Source: Massospora cicadina
Lineage: Eukaryota > Entomophthoromycota > Entomophthoromycetes > Entomophthorales > Entomophthoraceae
Length of the DNA stretch: 64,000 nucleotides
Reading direction: 5' to 3'
Assembly: GCA_022478985.1 (NCBI GenBank)
Contig: JAKSZP010010636.1
Span: 117,478-181,477 of the forward strand
Both the position numbers and the translations under genes were made by a program. This document shows, piece after piece, positions 11,601 to 23,051 of this stretch (position 1 is the first letter of the stretch; every line of letters begins with the position of its first letter). The notes beneath the pieces are model-generated. The model was not told where the DNA came from. It saw nothing but the letters and a program-made list of their open reading frames with translations, and searched no databases.

Positions 11601-12379
11601 ACTGCTTTAAAACGTCTAATAGGTCACAATCAAATGGGAGAGTGATCCCCAGTATTTATCCGATGTACCACCCCTTGAGCACACCCCAAATCATGATCAT
11701 CATGTGCAAAAATATTTCAATACTTTTCAGATAATGCCATAGCCTGTTCTTGTTGTTCCGCCAATAATCCAGTAAGCGCTTCCCATGAAACCACCATCAA
11801 TACGCCGAGTAAAAGCTTGCTGGTAGTCTAAGATCCTCCCATGAGCAAAAATCATGAATATTCGGACTTCTTCTATAAGAACAAAGTGTAAGTGAGCCAC
11901 CACTTGGTGCCGTGAATTGTTATGGTCTCCTTTTGTAAATTTGCTAGCATCACTTTCACTTCTCCGTTCCCAGGTAGCAGAAACCCTGGAGCCACATGTG
12001 GTTCAAGCTGAGAGTGTTGGTGAGGAGCCATGATTTCTCCATAAAGCCCTTTAGGGACATCAATTTCGAGCTCAGTCCCTACTATGCATTGGTGTCCAGA
12101 AAAACACTCCAATCACTTGCTGCTTGAAGCGGAATAACTTTAAATTCATAAATCTGGTTGGGGAGGACCCTGGTCCACTGCTTCAGTCATTGATAGCACA
12201 TGGGAATTACTCCGTTGCTGTATGCTAGATTAATCTGACTAGAGCGGAATGATTCAATTGGGATTCCACAAGAGGTAAAATAAACAGGAATCTGTTGTCC
12301 TAAAATATTAAGTGTTTCCTAAGCCATGTTTATCATAACACTAAATTTCCTCATATATGCTGCACTGATTAGAATGTCA

Positions 12380-12640
12380 TTGTTGTTGTTTGGCAGAACC
12401 ACTGCTGGGGCGGAAGCCCAGACTGACCCAAATCATAAGGGCAATACACTATATGCACCTTAAGATGCAGTGCTATGTGTCCCCGCGGTTCCATATACTA
12501 CTCAATGGTCCACATCCAGTTTGAGCAGAAGCCTAGCCACCAACTGGATAGAGACTATGTTCATAGGGGTCCCATATCAATGATAGCGCGAATTTTTTTA
12601 TTTTTAACGAAAATGGCACAATAAATACATTCCAAGTAAG
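12380..12640 (-). pseudogene. B aspartic protease
   Basis: The minus strand around 12530-12600 reads RAIIDMGTPMNIVSIQLVAR, which fits the retropepsin active-site loop: aspartate, a variable residue, glycine, and the NIVS that usually follows in this gypsy lineage. The middle residue is M in place of T or S. It is followed by a stop and further broken frames toward 12380. The position between gag and RT supports the call. Elements C (about 43600) and D (about 37700) carry the same motif in different states of decay. Confidence 0.65.
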
Positions 12641-13489
12641 AGGAACCATCAGTGTTTATTGCGTGTACATCTAAGAGCTTAATGTTACTTAAAAAAGAGG
12701 AGATGCTCTTGCCGATCTGAGGATACTCATTTATGGTTTTCCCACCAGAATAGCTGCATGGAATTTACCAGAGAAGCAGCAGCCATCAGGGGATCCTTGA
12801 TACTTTTGCTGGTCTGTTACAAGATCTGCCACACATATGGCTTCTGCACATTTGGCGAAACACAGGGCTTGAGGGTGAAATTAATACTTTTGGAACTGGA
12901 AGCAGGGATACCCAATGGAGGCTGTTGGTATAGATAATACATCCATTTGAGTTCCAAATTCTTCCCAATTAGGAGCTGGGGATTCATTAGGGACAAGTGG
13001 ATTAGACATAGAGGAAGTAGAGCATCCCATCTTTACTCCATTCGAGCTTTTCCTTGCAGGGTTTCCTCAGTTGGTAACGCATACACTCGTGTTTTGCTTG
13101 GTAAGTTTGCCGCATAATGCCCCCTCCGGCTGCACTGGAAGCAAGTATTTATGAAAGGTCCACATATATATCATGCAGCCGAAGGAGCATTGCGAAAATT
13201 AACAATATGTTTCCAAGGTCAGGAATGAGCCAGCATATTGTATCTAGGCTGAGAAGATTCGCAGATCTATATGACAACTGATTATGTTTTGGCGGTTGAT
13301 AGCGTAGATGCTGTAGTTCATATTCTGAAGTCATTGGTGTGAGAATAACAGAGGGTTGCTGGGCTATATTAGGGGCGCTGTTTGTGGCGGAGAGTCAGCA
13401 TAAAGTATGCATGATTTGAATAAGTTCTGCCTATTTGTCCAACATGTGAGACATAGCATTAGATAGTTCCTGATATGGTTTGACAGCCG

Positions 13490-15360
13490 CCATCATTGTA
13501 ATACCAACATCCTTGGGCCGAATAAATGGTTAGCTCCGATTAGTACATGTGCTTCTGTCAAGAAACGTTCAGCAAGATCTGACAGGGTCTCATTTTGGTG
13601 AAATTTTATAGTCAGAAAGTCAGCTTTCTGTTTAGCCATCTTGGTTGCACCCCTGAACATCTGGAGAACAATCGCCTTAATTTCTTCATAGGATGCCAAG
13701 CTGTTTGGAAGGTAGCAAGTAACTTAATTGGCGCTGTCCACATTGAGAGCAGACAGTAATAGTTTCGCTTTTTGGTGATCAGAAACTCCTTCCACAGCGA
13801 GAAAATCGCTTGAAGTAACCGTGTAGATTACTGTAATGACTTAAAGGAGGTAAATTTTTGACTCGCACAGCTTCGCCTTGCTTCAGACTTCTGCAGTAAG
13901 GATCAGGCGAATTGGTTCCAGAGTGACTAAGGGAACCACCCCCTTGTGAATTATTGTACCACCAGCCTGTCAAGCTCAAATCTGGCATGATGAACTTGAA
14001 GGAAGTAGAGTCATGTGGGATATACATTCCAGTGCTTGAAGGGTATTCATTAGCAGATCCATAGCGTTCCTCCCCCAAATTGCCACTAACTGCACCGTTC
14101 CCCCCAGCTCCAGCATATTTGCAAAATTCTCATTGATCATCTTCTCTGCTTTAACCAAATGACATCTACACAGTCCATCCTGTAATTCCTGCTGCCGTGT
14201 CACATATTAATATTATAACTCCTGACAATATTCCCTCTCCTCGTGCAACTGCAGCTCCACTGCTTGTAGGCGTGAGAGGATGCTTTTATTTGTACTCCAT
14301 ATATGGCCATGCTGTTGGCTAGCATTATCTGCTTATTGGTTAGCATCATCTATCCGGGTCAGGAGAGCGACTTGTTCCCATACCAATCTCTCATTGGCCT
14401 GTTGAAGGGTATTAAGTCGTTCTTTTATGTCAGCATACTCCCATGTCTCATGGATTGGAAGAGGGAAAACTTGACGCCGCTCAGCCTTACTATCAGCTTC
14501 CAATTGATTAACCCAGCGGACTAGCTGCAGGTAATTGGGGGACATTGACCAAGAGATAAGCTTATTATCAGTCATTTGCTAGCTACTCCATTCAATACGA
14601 AGTTGGTTCACTTTGGCTGATATGAAGCCAATTTGATCCACCACTTGCTGTTCCACCAGTGTTATTTTTTCTTTAAGCTGGACAACCATATCTTTGAGTG
14701 CTTCCGCCCATTCAGTTAAATCCATCATAAAATGCTCAGTATTGTGTCCAACGTTGTGACATCCCCAATCAATTCCGTCAATAGGCCATGCCAATCCAAC
14801 AGTTCATCAATTACCCAAGACAACTCAAGATGCAACTGGGGTACTAACATGTCTAATCGATGGCAGATGTTCTTAACACGGTGGTCCATTTGCCCAAGCG
14901 CCCCTTGTACCTCCAAAAAGAATGATTGAGGTGGTTGAGCAAAAGGCAAATATTATTTTGCTGTGCTCAACCAAAATGCATCACATCCTTAATCTCTATA
15001 TTGTGTTGATCCAATACTCGCAGTAGTTGTCAAATAGCAGTTGTACATATGTGGCTAGATACTCCTCAATTCCGTGAGAACCAAGGCGGCAAGCCAACAC
15101 CATTGTTGTTGTAACCATATAAGACATGTACATAGCGTAGAGATCTTTTTGATTACATTGATTATAAAACAGACTCAAGGCATACTCCCCCGCCTCATCT
15201 TCATATAATTGATATCTGCATAACAACCACTCCATAATATTCTGCAGCTGCTGAGGGGTCACATTCGTGGAGCGCCCTAGTTGGTTGGCCATCAGCTCAG
15301 GGCAGTTTTCTAGTTGCAAATTGATTATAACTTCATCATTACCAAGTTCAGTCACAGTGA
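13490..15360 (-). pseudogene. B gag polyprotein, broken into several frames
   Basis: The minus strand is nearly open from 15355 to 13493, but in several frames. It starts MTELGNDEVIINLQLENCPE (120 residues, 14996-15355). A heptad-rich region that looks like coiled coil follows at 14333-14949, including EALKDMVVQLKEKITLVEQQ and LNTLQQANERLVWEQVALLT. The capsid-like domain at 13493-13699 contains YEEIKAIVLQMFRGAT, KADFLTIKFHQNETLSDLAE and RFLTEAHVLIGANHL, the pattern of Retrotrans_gag. Gag would form the particle shell. I do not see an intact CCHC knuckle, although the degraded 13070-13150 area sits where one would be expected. It begins about 150 bp inside the 5' LTR. Confidence 0.75.
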
Positions 15361-15494
15361 ATAGTATTGGATCATTATTAGATGCCTCCTTTATTTCTTC
15401 TACATGACGCGCGCAGAATCTTTGGATTAGTGATGTAACGAATGAGGGCTCATCATCATATTCACAGCGTCAAATAATTACAGCTGACCAATGG

Positions 15495-15513
15495 CCCCCT
15501 GTAGTGAGCACCA
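15495..15513 (-). promoter_or_regulatory. B primer-binding site
   Basis: On the minus strand, one base inside the 5' LTR, the sequence is TGGTGCTCACTACAGGGGG. TGG at this position is the signature of pairing with a tRNA 3' CCA end. The same 19-mer occurs with one mismatch at 41830-41848 (element C) and one mismatch at 18170-18188 (element G). I cannot name the tRNA from memory. Confidence 0.8.
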
Positions 15514-15514
15514 C

Positions 15515-15988
15515 TGTTAATTCTCGGCGTAGAGTCTTAAATCTGCCAAATCAGTTTGCACAGGGTATTAGCCACTGGGCAACCAAATCAGACTATATGA
15601 AAATTGCCAATCTTTTAATAAAACAAATAAACTTTTCACATGGAGCTATCACCCTTTATTCCGATCTTTACCATTTCACTAATTTTCAGACCTTTCTGCA
15701 ACAACCTAATTTCTGAATGACCCCCTTCAATCCTCTGTGTAACTCTTTATATTTCGATTCCCCAAGCAGGATGCATTCTCAGCATGGTGTCTTCTATTCG
15801 TTTCCTCCTTTTATTCGAAACTCTCATTTATATCAATCTCAGCATAATCCCCCATTCTCACCGATTTGCCAACATTCAATTAACTATTATTTGTATACTT
15901 CTTTTCATTAGTCTCAAGACTCATCCCAATTCCCTCTCCAATCCGCCGTATGTTTAGTGTATCATCCAGTCATATCAATTTCCCAACA
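15515..15988 (-). repeat. B 5' LTR
   Basis: This starts TGTTAATTCTCGG and ends TTTCCCAACA, matching 8651-9127 along its whole length. The adjoining CAGAC at 15989-15993 is the second copy of the target duplication. Confidence 0.92.
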
Positions 15989-16320
15989 CAGACTTCACTC
16001 AAGTAATTGATTGAAGTTGTATCTGACCCAAACTCAAAATTTTGTAAATGGAATGTGTTTTGAAACCCAGTTCCTCAATAAACCAAATTTAACCATCATT
16101 GTTAATAGAATAAATCATCCATTTTAATGCCTGGACTGACGAAAGGGGCTGGGCGTTATGCACCACACTAGTTTAACCTGTTTATATTTGGCTTGTATCC
16201 CAGCGTTAGTTTGATGTGTGCTTGAGCTCAGGGAAGGCCTGAAAGTTCACCTTCTGGGCCTCCTGCCGCCCAGCCTTATCATTGGGGTTAGTGCCACTAC
16301 CTTGTCAGTTAACCATGACA
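15989..16320 (-). repeat. A 5' LTR, second part
   Basis: This continues the A LTR exactly where it broke at 8650. It matches about 3549-3879 and ends TTAACCATGACA at 16320. It is followed by TAGAT, the right copy of A's target duplication. Confidence 0.93.
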
Positions 16321-18008
16321 TAGATCAATGCTAAGAGCAAAGAGGTTGGGGCATCCGCTAGATGAGGGTCAATATGAAATAGATGGGTGTTAAGTTTTTA
16401 CTGACAATTTGGGCTTGTAGCATAGCCTCTATGATTTTGGCAACCTGGTGTTAAGATTGGATGTGGGAGTCAGGAAGCTGGGCAAATTTAGCAAGGTTGG
16501 CTCTGGTGATGCGTGTGTTTTTAGAAAAATCTGCAATTGAGCAACCTGTTTGACAGCGTTGATTGCAGCATCAAAGAGTCACGTGATTTCTTCTTTTGCA
16601 ACAGCAGGGAAGTTGGGAGGGAACGTGGGGATATGTAGCCCTTATTTGAATTCAACAACAGAGGTTGCCATAGCTTTGCAAAAAGATTGTGACTTTTGGT
16701 TTAAGCCACCGCGGCCTCAGCTAGCTGATGGTCACTCAGAAAAGGTGTAGCGGTGGGTTTGGAGATAAATTGGTCGGGAGTGGGGAATTAAAGTCTAAAT
16801 TCAGATAAGGTTCAATATTAATTTTGAAATCTGGTGGTGGGACAATTTCATCAGACGTGTTACTTCATCCAATAAGTCCCAGGGGTTTTGGTTGAGTATG
16901 ATTGATCAGTTAGATGTGGCTTGGGTTGCGTAAGTACTTGGCGGTAAATGGGCTGGATTGAATTTGGATCCAAACCTGCTTCCAATTGGATTGATTTTTG
17001 AGAAAATTGGCTGGCTTGGGTTGTGGTTGCAAGCTTTTACTAATTTTTTGTGTGCTCAGCTGGAGGGGGTGAGGGCAGCCAAAATCCCTATTTGAACGCT
17101 TTTGGTGTGGCCACATGGGTGGAGTTGGCAGTGTTTTTATGATTTGAGATGTAACGACATACTTTCTTCATATGATCTAACTCATGGAATAGGGGGGAAA
17201 CTGTGCAACCGTTGTCAGTGTGAGCCCAAGATAAATGGTCAAGTGTAGATGGGATATAGGCATGCGGTATGATGTGCTGGGCCATGTTTTGCTGGTGGTG
17301 GTTAATGGTGGCCATTGCCCAAGGTGCCGTTAGGCGCTCAGCACCACCTGAGACTGGTAATTGGAGGATGGGGTTTGTGCCATAGGTGGACAGCCCTAAC
17401 TTCAACTCCTCATATAGAGTTTGAGAGGGAAGGTTGGAGGGAAAGTTTGTAAAGGCCACCACAAGTGTGGTATTCTTGGGGAGAAGAGTTTGGGTGGTGG
17501 TAGTTGGTGTGTTTTTAAATTAAGGGTGTGGCTGCTGCAACGGCCGCATCCTTTTCTGTTGGGAAGCTGATATCAAAATAGCCGTTATAAGGGCAGAGGT
17601 CAATAAAAATAGCTGGAGCAAAGGTGATTGTTGCTAGCACAAAGATTGCTTTGTCAGCATATAGGAAGAGACATCCATATTCAACATGGAGGCAAAAGTG
17701 GATATTGTATTGAGGTAGGTCTAGGGGTGGGGTGGGTTGGGTGGACTCGTGCAAGGTGCAGTGTTAAGTCCCTTGGAGGGACAAAACGGCCTGTTGTATT
17801 AGGCGATATATATGATCCCTTCTGCATGCATTTGCTTGCTGGATGGTAAACGCTACAAGGTGGAGCACCTCTGCCCCACACTGGGGCATTAGGTGGTGAA
17901 TCTGCTGACAAAAATGGAAAACTGATGCGGTGTAGGTGGCGGTGAAAAATTTACAGTTAATTTAAAAAAAGCGCTTAAAATGATGTCAAGTGGAGAGAAA
18001 AGTTTATA
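16321..18008 (-). pseudogene. L copy 1 ORF1-like zinc-knuckle protein
   Basis: Minus-strand frames align with L copies 2 and 3. The N-terminus NAPVWGRGAPPCSVYHPASK and RFVPPRDLTLHLA (about 17790-17900) matches PSLGVVVH and YPPQDLAHHLAS of copy 2. A middle block, LSTYGTNPILQLPVSGGAE (about 17320-17390), matches AIYGADPILQFVVPNGAG of copy 3. A knuckle-like CTVSPLFHELDHMKKVCR sits at about 17160-17215, with its first cysteine spacing damaged. These features resemble LINE ORF1 proteins, which bind element RNA. Multiple stops are present. The 3' end of the gene lies at 2815-3032 across the A insertion. Confidence 0.65.
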
Positions 18009-18166
18009 TTTATGAAAATAAAAAAGCAAGGTGCTGCATTCTCTAAACTAAAGCAAAAAATATAAAAACTATTTCATATCTATACTATCGCTATCTCTTG
18101 TCATCATGCAAGAAATTCACAACCTTACCTCCTAAAATCAACCTATGGAAAACCTCAATATTTACA
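18009..18166 (+). repeat. G 5' LTR, right part
   Basis: This aligns with the end of the 3' LTR. The region CTATTTCATATCTATACTAT and CTTGTCATCATGCAAG (about 18067-18115) corresponds to TATTTTATCAGTATATCACC and CTTGTTGTCATACAAG (about 21180-21220). It ends TATTTACA at 18166, three bases before the primer-binding site. Confidence 0.65.
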
Positions 18167-18169
18167 GAC

Positions 18170-18188
18170 TGGTGCTCACTACAGTGGG
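18170..18188 (+). promoter_or_regulatory. G primer-binding site
   Basis: TGGTGCTCACTACAGTGGG lies three bases after the LTR end and differs by one base from the primer-binding site of element B. It fixes the orientation of G as plus strand. Confidence 0.7.
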
Positions 18189-20642
18189 ATAGTCTAGATC
18201 ATCAGACCTTGAAAACAGATAATATGAGTTTTGGTCAGAAAGAGAAGAGGAAGACATATAAAAGCATTTAATAAAAATCAAACATCTGCTTTTACTAAGT
18301 ACTATTTAAATTTGTGCACTACTCTGTTTATAAGACTAAATTGCCATGCGAGAGAGGAGAGCTGTGGAAGGGAATGTGTATACATTATTCATTCTATCAA
18401 ACAGCAACTCCACTTGATTGCTGATTGCGCATATGATTCTGCATATTATCGCTCTCTTACAGTTGCTAGTGAGAAAGAATAATGAAGGTTATACTCAGTG
18501 TATACAGCCTTAGAGGAGATTTGGCATGGTTTTACCAGAGAACTGGTGCAGTTCCAAAAGACGCGCTACCAGCACATAACATGACAGAAAATAAGGATGG
18601 ATGAGCTGAGCTAAATTTTCATGGAACTACATTTTTTACCTAGCTAATATAATCTATTCTTAACAAATTTGACAAATATTGGTTTTTACTAACGCTTAAG
18701 GGGCTTAATATCATTTCCAAAAAAGATAAACCCATTCTGATCCAGACAATTTAATGTTAAAAAGATATCAATTAGGTCAACAAAGAAAAATCAAGTATAA
18801 TTTAGAGACATGGTCTGATAAAATAGCTGTTCAGAAAACACTAATAATTAAGAAACCCCACTAGGGAATAGGTTAGATAGTAGATATCTAAACTGATATG
18901 CCAGTCTAAATCAAAAACGCAAATTTATAACAAATAATTTTTGACTCAGAATTTAGTTGAAAGCTAAACGATCTAATATAAAATCCAAAGTGATAAATTT
19001 GCTTGATTATTAAACCAACTTAACTCAAAAACCTAAGCTATAACTAATGGATATAGCCAGAGAATTGAGTTAAATGCAAAGAATATGACTAATATCATTA
19101 AGCTAACCAACCTGAGGACCAAGCCTCAGAACATTTATTTTTATGCATTCTGATACAGCCTGACACCAAAATCACGCCAAACTTACCCTTTGGGGAAAAT
19201 TGAATTTTACCATAAACAACATAGTATCATTCCTTTTTACAGTGCCCTTGCTGTCTAAAACCTTACAATTGGTAATATTGGAGTAGCCTCATTCAATGGT
19301 AGTAGCATCACCAATGACTACATTATGATTCAGACACTGCTAACAAGAAGTTTCAACCCCAAGCCTGCGCCATTTATTAAACTTCAAAATTCATCAACAA
19401 CTATGAGGATAAGCCTCCAGAATGAAAGCTTTACTACCAACAGTAGTAACCCAATAATAATCTGGCCACTAACACTGGAAACGTCCTTAGCCTTAATCTT
19501 AACTTTCATCCTGTTGCACTAAAAAGTTATCACAGCAGCGATGTTATGATTTTAAGTCATAAAGGAGCATATAGGATATGCGTTGCATCTCCACATCAAT
19601 CTTAGCACTTTTTAAACATATTCTCCCTCTTTCAAAAAATGTGGTTTTATCCTGCTCTCCAAAACTATATGGCCAGTTGCCCTAGGAATAGGAATTCTAA
19701 AAATGGATCGTCAACTCACTCATGAACAACTCTACATATATCATAGATGAGATGTTATTAAAACTACTGAAATATAGCTCCTTTCAGTCCAGGATGGAGG
19801 ATTATGAATTAGCAGTTTGCTTACTAGTGCAGCATCAAGTGATTCTGCTTTCTGATGTGTGTCAACTCAAGGTTATATAACACTCAGTAATAAAAATGCA
19901 TCTGATTTCACAGATAACCCAATCCCTGACTGCACCACTCAGGTCACCCAGAATTGTAGCGCTTCTTACCACCATGATTAATTAGACACTTGGCATCCTT
20001 CCTGGCTTGCACTTTTCCTTGATCAAGGTTTAATGCACAGAATGGTGTGCAGTATTTCTTCCACGCTCTTCTGATAGAGGTATTTCACCAAATAAAAGGA
20101 ATTTTAAGGCTGATTACACTTATATAAGCTCATGATGATGGTAAATGCTGACACCGTGGTTATTCCTGAGTCCCACAAAGGTCTGGTGTCATCAAGAAAG
20201 TCCATTGCCAAAATCATAAGCGTACATTAATATTAACTCTCATAAACTAGAAGGCGACCTGAGCCTTCATTATCTGGGTGTTAAAGTATTTTGTCTTGTA
20301 CCATCTCTCCATGGACTTCAAGTCACTGTTTAGCTCCGCCACATACCTAAAGGGGTGCCTCTAAATCTTATTGCCTCCGCTTATCCACTAATATCTCACT
20401 GCTTCTCAGTAACACCCTAAATGACCAGTAAACATTAATTAAGCTGATATGCTATACAATAAGCATGCAGAGTGTTGCATTATTAGATAAGGTATATACC
20501 AAGTTCATATGTTTTATTGATAATTAACTACCCATTACATGGACTATAAATTGACCGCACATAAGTACTACTGGCATGATAGGGTTATATACTGAAGAAC
20601 ACATACCTATATGAACTTCCAAATCTAATCAAGGTGGGGAAA
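18189..20642 (+). other. G internal region, no recognisable pol
   Basis: About 2.45 kb between the primer-binding site and the 3' LTR. One open frame of 83 codons (18231-18482) starts near where gag would start and is rich in basic residues at its N-terminus (MVRKRRGRHIKAF), but I do not recognise it. No RT, protease, RNase H or integrase motif was found in either strand. It ends in the purine tract AAGGTGGGGAAA at 20631-20642, directly before the LTR, a good polypurine tract. The content fits a non-autonomous element or a heavily deleted one. Confidence 0.55.
20631..20642 (+). promoter_or_regulatory. G polypurine tract
   Basis: AAGGTGGGGAAA lies directly against the TGTTG start of the 3' LTR, the position expected for the plus-strand primer. 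Confidence 0.65.
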
Positions 20643-21272
20643 TGTTGTAATTAACTATAATTTGACACAACCAAGACACTTATGTATAAGTTATATATAA
20701 GCCAAAATTTTGACATTGACTTAAATGCCTAAGGACATGGGGTGACTTATTTTATATGAAGATGTTGAATGCTGTAAAGAGTAAATTTCTAATTATCAAT
20801 AAAACTATTTTTTTAACCTTGTTATAATGTTGACATAATTAATTATCTGTTTCAAACATTCTTCTAGCTATCTGAGTTGATCCAAATTAATATACTTAAA
20901 CAAGCAATTTAAAGATTGATACAAAATTGTCAATGATAATGAGTCTAAGCTAAAACCCTTTTACAAGTTAGCTGACAACATTTAATTTGACCAATATAAG
21001 ACCAATTAAAAAGATATATAAATTGACACTAAACTCTCATTAATCCCGAAGTAAGATTGTTTTTTGTTTTCCTTTAAGTTACTTATTATTTTTTAATTAA
21101 TTAATTTGTATATTGACCAAAGATTCACATGCAATAAGACGCCTTTTTTAAAGAAAGAAATATGCTAGTATAAAGTCATATTTTATCAGTATATCACCAT
21201 ACCTTGTTGTCATACAAGTATCCTTCAGATTTATCTTCAATAAAAGATATAGAAAGATTTGATTATTAAACA
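20643..21272 (+). repeat. G 3' LTR
   Basis: A 630-bp terminal repeat, TGTTGTAATTAAC to TTATTAAACA, homologous to 2310-2814 plus 18009-18166. It is strongly diverged and AT-rich. The right end is placed by the ACA terminus and by alignment, not by a target duplication. Confidence 0.6.
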
Positions 21273-22990
21273 TGGGTAAGGAGAATCAGGTTGCTTCAGC
21301 ATAGAATTTTCATAGATAATTTCTTAATAATGTGCTGTTATGACTCCGCAGCCATAGGAATATAAAACTTTATTTAACTAATGAGCCATTCTGACATTTG
21401 AGACGTACATATGCTAAAAATGGCTCTGTTAATTACAATGTAAATGTAATTACGTTGATATTGTTTTTTATACCCCTATTAGAAAATCAAAATATAGATA
21501 GCGTTCACTCATCAATTTAGTTATATACAAGCTTGTGAAAACTCAGGATGGAATTGGTCATTGATTATTGCAAGTAATTTGAAACTGTGGGTCTAATGCC
21601 GCTACATCACTAAGAGCTTATATCTCATTGCCACTGCATTTAGGTACTATAGTAGTGTCCATCCCTGTCACTGTTAACCATATAAAAAATACGAGATATT
21701 ATTGTTACCTCTTTTATGAAAACAACTGTTTAAAGACAACTTTGAGGAAAGTATCTTAATGTATTGTGATAAAACATTATCTTTTATTGCAAAAAAAGAA
21801 ACAACATTACTAGCCTATCCCTCCAATATTTGTCAAACTGTTGTATAAGAATGCATAGTCCCACTTAATTAATAAAAAATGCTGTTGCAACATGAAATTA
21901 CCAGATTCAAAATTATAGATCAGTCCAATAACAATGCAATCTGGACAGAGCCTTACTATTGAATTGAACACCTTGTTTAGTGAGAACTGACATTATTTTT
22001 ACTTCCTGTTGTGTTGAATGGTGAAATTCGCACTCTGAGAAGCTAATATGTAATGTATATTGTTAAACCACATTGTCATACTTATCCTATTCATAGATAA
22101 TTCAAGGTGTTATTGAAAAACTCTTTCACATACCATGTTAAAGTAAAGGGGCATCAGCTCATTGCCTCCATTTATGTGCTTACAGTAACTAAGGCTACTT
22201 AAAGTGAGACTGGTGAACCCACTGTGATGGTATTATCTTGTGTTATTCTAGTGAGTTACAAATACAAGGCAAATCTGATGAGCCTAAGCCAACAGTTCAT
22301 AATCTATGGCGAGGGGAAAAATTACTGGGCAAAAGATAGTAAAAAAGCAATAATCATTATTAATTAGCCATGAGAAATCTGATATTTTGCAATGATAATC
22401 ATCAATCGCGCAGAAACCTGAAAGCTAATTAAAAAAGTCATATACGATGTTATAAAAACGTCTACTAATGCATATACTTTAAAGTACTTCATGAATGGAC
22501 ACATAGTTTGATAGGTGAATGCAAGTCCTTATGTAAAAATCTCCTTGCCCTAGCCTGATGGACTCTTTTCCAAAAACTGAGTTGGCCCCCATTCTGTTTT
22601 TTTGTTCCTTAAGTTTGGTCAATTTCTAGGCAGTTAATATTTTTTCATGACATCCATATATGAAATTATAATGTTACTTTGTTTTTGTATCTAACTACTC
22701 ACTAGCTTGATGCTTTTCTCATCTTGTCTTTATGCTGAAATTGATCTAACTTATGTCAAATTTCCAAATTAAACTATGTGAACTACCTGCAACGGCCTCC
22801 AGCCTTCCTCCTTACAGCGGCCCCTCTTTACCGCTCTGTCAGAATTTTTAAAAGAGTAATTATCCACCCCCATCCTCAACCACTGTAGTTCAAGCTCCAT
22901 CTGGGACCACCAATTAAATTCTATCTTCCAATACTGTGCAGACGCCTGTTGAATCTTGAGACTAAGTTAAATTTCTTGGCCAATGGTTTG
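21273..22990. other. unassigned AT-rich stretch
   Basis: About 1.7 kb in which I see no gene, LTR or RNA gene. No open frame of useful length shows a motif. It is probably very old transposon sequence or simple intergenic DNA. Confidence 0.4.
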
Positions 22991-23030
22991 CGGGCCAACT
23001 AATCCTTCTATTATTCAATTAGCTCCTTTT

Positions 23031-23051
23031 TTTAGTACTAGAGGGTCCCAA
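23031..23051 (-). mobile_element. 21-bp L-tail microinsertion with 16-bp target duplication
   Basis: The insert reads TTTAGTACTAGAGGGTCCCA plus A and is flanked by two copies of TCAATTAGCTCCTTTT (23015-23030 and 23052-23067), a perfect 16-bp direct repeat. On the minus strand the insert is TTGGGACCCTCTAGTACTAAA. This is the 3' terminus of the L family (GGGTTGGGCACCACTAGTGC then TAA in copy 2), with extra A residues possibly shared with the duplicated TTTT. It is therefore an extremely 5'-truncated retrotransposed copy, the inserted equivalent of just a tail. A second, 50-bp case is at 60060-60109. Confidence 0.8.

Larger units (their letters stand above)
8651..15988 (-). mobile_element. Ty3/gypsy retrotransposon B, nested in the LTR of A
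   Basis: A 7.3-kb element with LTRs of 477 bp (8651-9127) and 474 bp (15515-15988), both bounded by TGTT...AACA. It has a primer-binding site (15495-15513), a polypurine tract (9128-9143), and gag, protease, RT, RNase H and integrase on the minus strand in gypsy order. It interrupts the right LTR of A, so it is younger than A. No chromodomain follows its integrase, which ends near 9161, so it belongs to a different gypsy lineage from A and E and resembles element C. Stops and frameshifts break every gene. Confidence 0.92.
3033..16320 (-). mobile_element. chromovirus A (Ty3/gypsy), split by element B
   Basis: A is about 5.9 kb once the inserted element B (8651-15988, with one copy of the duplicated target) is set aside. 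LTRs of about 850 bp lie at 3033-3879 and 8128-8650 plus 15994-16320. Genes run on the minus strand in the order protease, reverse transcriptase, RNase H, integrase, chromodomain, which is the Ty3/gypsy order. The 5-bp target duplication is TGGAT/TAGAT, one transition apart. The two LTRs differ at roughly one base in ten by eye. All coding frames are broken. A solo LTR of the same family lies at 23982-24829. Confidence 0.88.
2815..18008 (-). mobile_element. L copy 1 (ORF1-only LINE-like element), split by elements A and B
   Basis: The coding part lies at 16321-18008 (minus) and the 3' end continues at about 2815-3032 on the far side of element A. The two halves are joined by A's 5-bp target duplication (TGGAT at 3028-3032, TAGAT at 16321-16325). 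The left piece resembles the 3' end of L copies 2 and 3, including a weak match to their TTGGG...CTAGT tail near 2825-2845. Possible target duplications around AGAAAATTTAT (2802) and AGAAAAGTTTAT (about 18000) are imperfect. L encodes one zinc-knuckle protein and no endonuclease or reverse transcriptase. Confidence 0.6.
2310..21272 (+). mobile_element. LTR retrotransposon G, short internal region, outermost layer of a nest
   Basis: Two diverged LTRs in the same orientation define this element. The 5' LTR is split: 2310 to about 2814, then about 18009-18166. The 3' LTR is 20643-21272. Both begin TGTTG and end in ACA. A primer-binding site follows the 5' LTR (18170-18188) and a purine tract precedes the 3' LTR (20631-20642), as expected for a plus-strand LTR retrotransposon. 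Its own internal region is only about 2.5 kb with no recognisable pol, so it is either non-autonomous or deleted. The 15.2 kb between the two halves of the 5' LTR is later insertions (L copy 1, A, B). I see no matching 5-bp target duplication, so the outer edges are approximate. Confidence 0.65.

Noticed and set aside
18231..18482. 83-codon frame in G as gag
   Set aside because: The position is right, but there is no capsid or knuckle motif, and low complexity and AT bias make chance likely.
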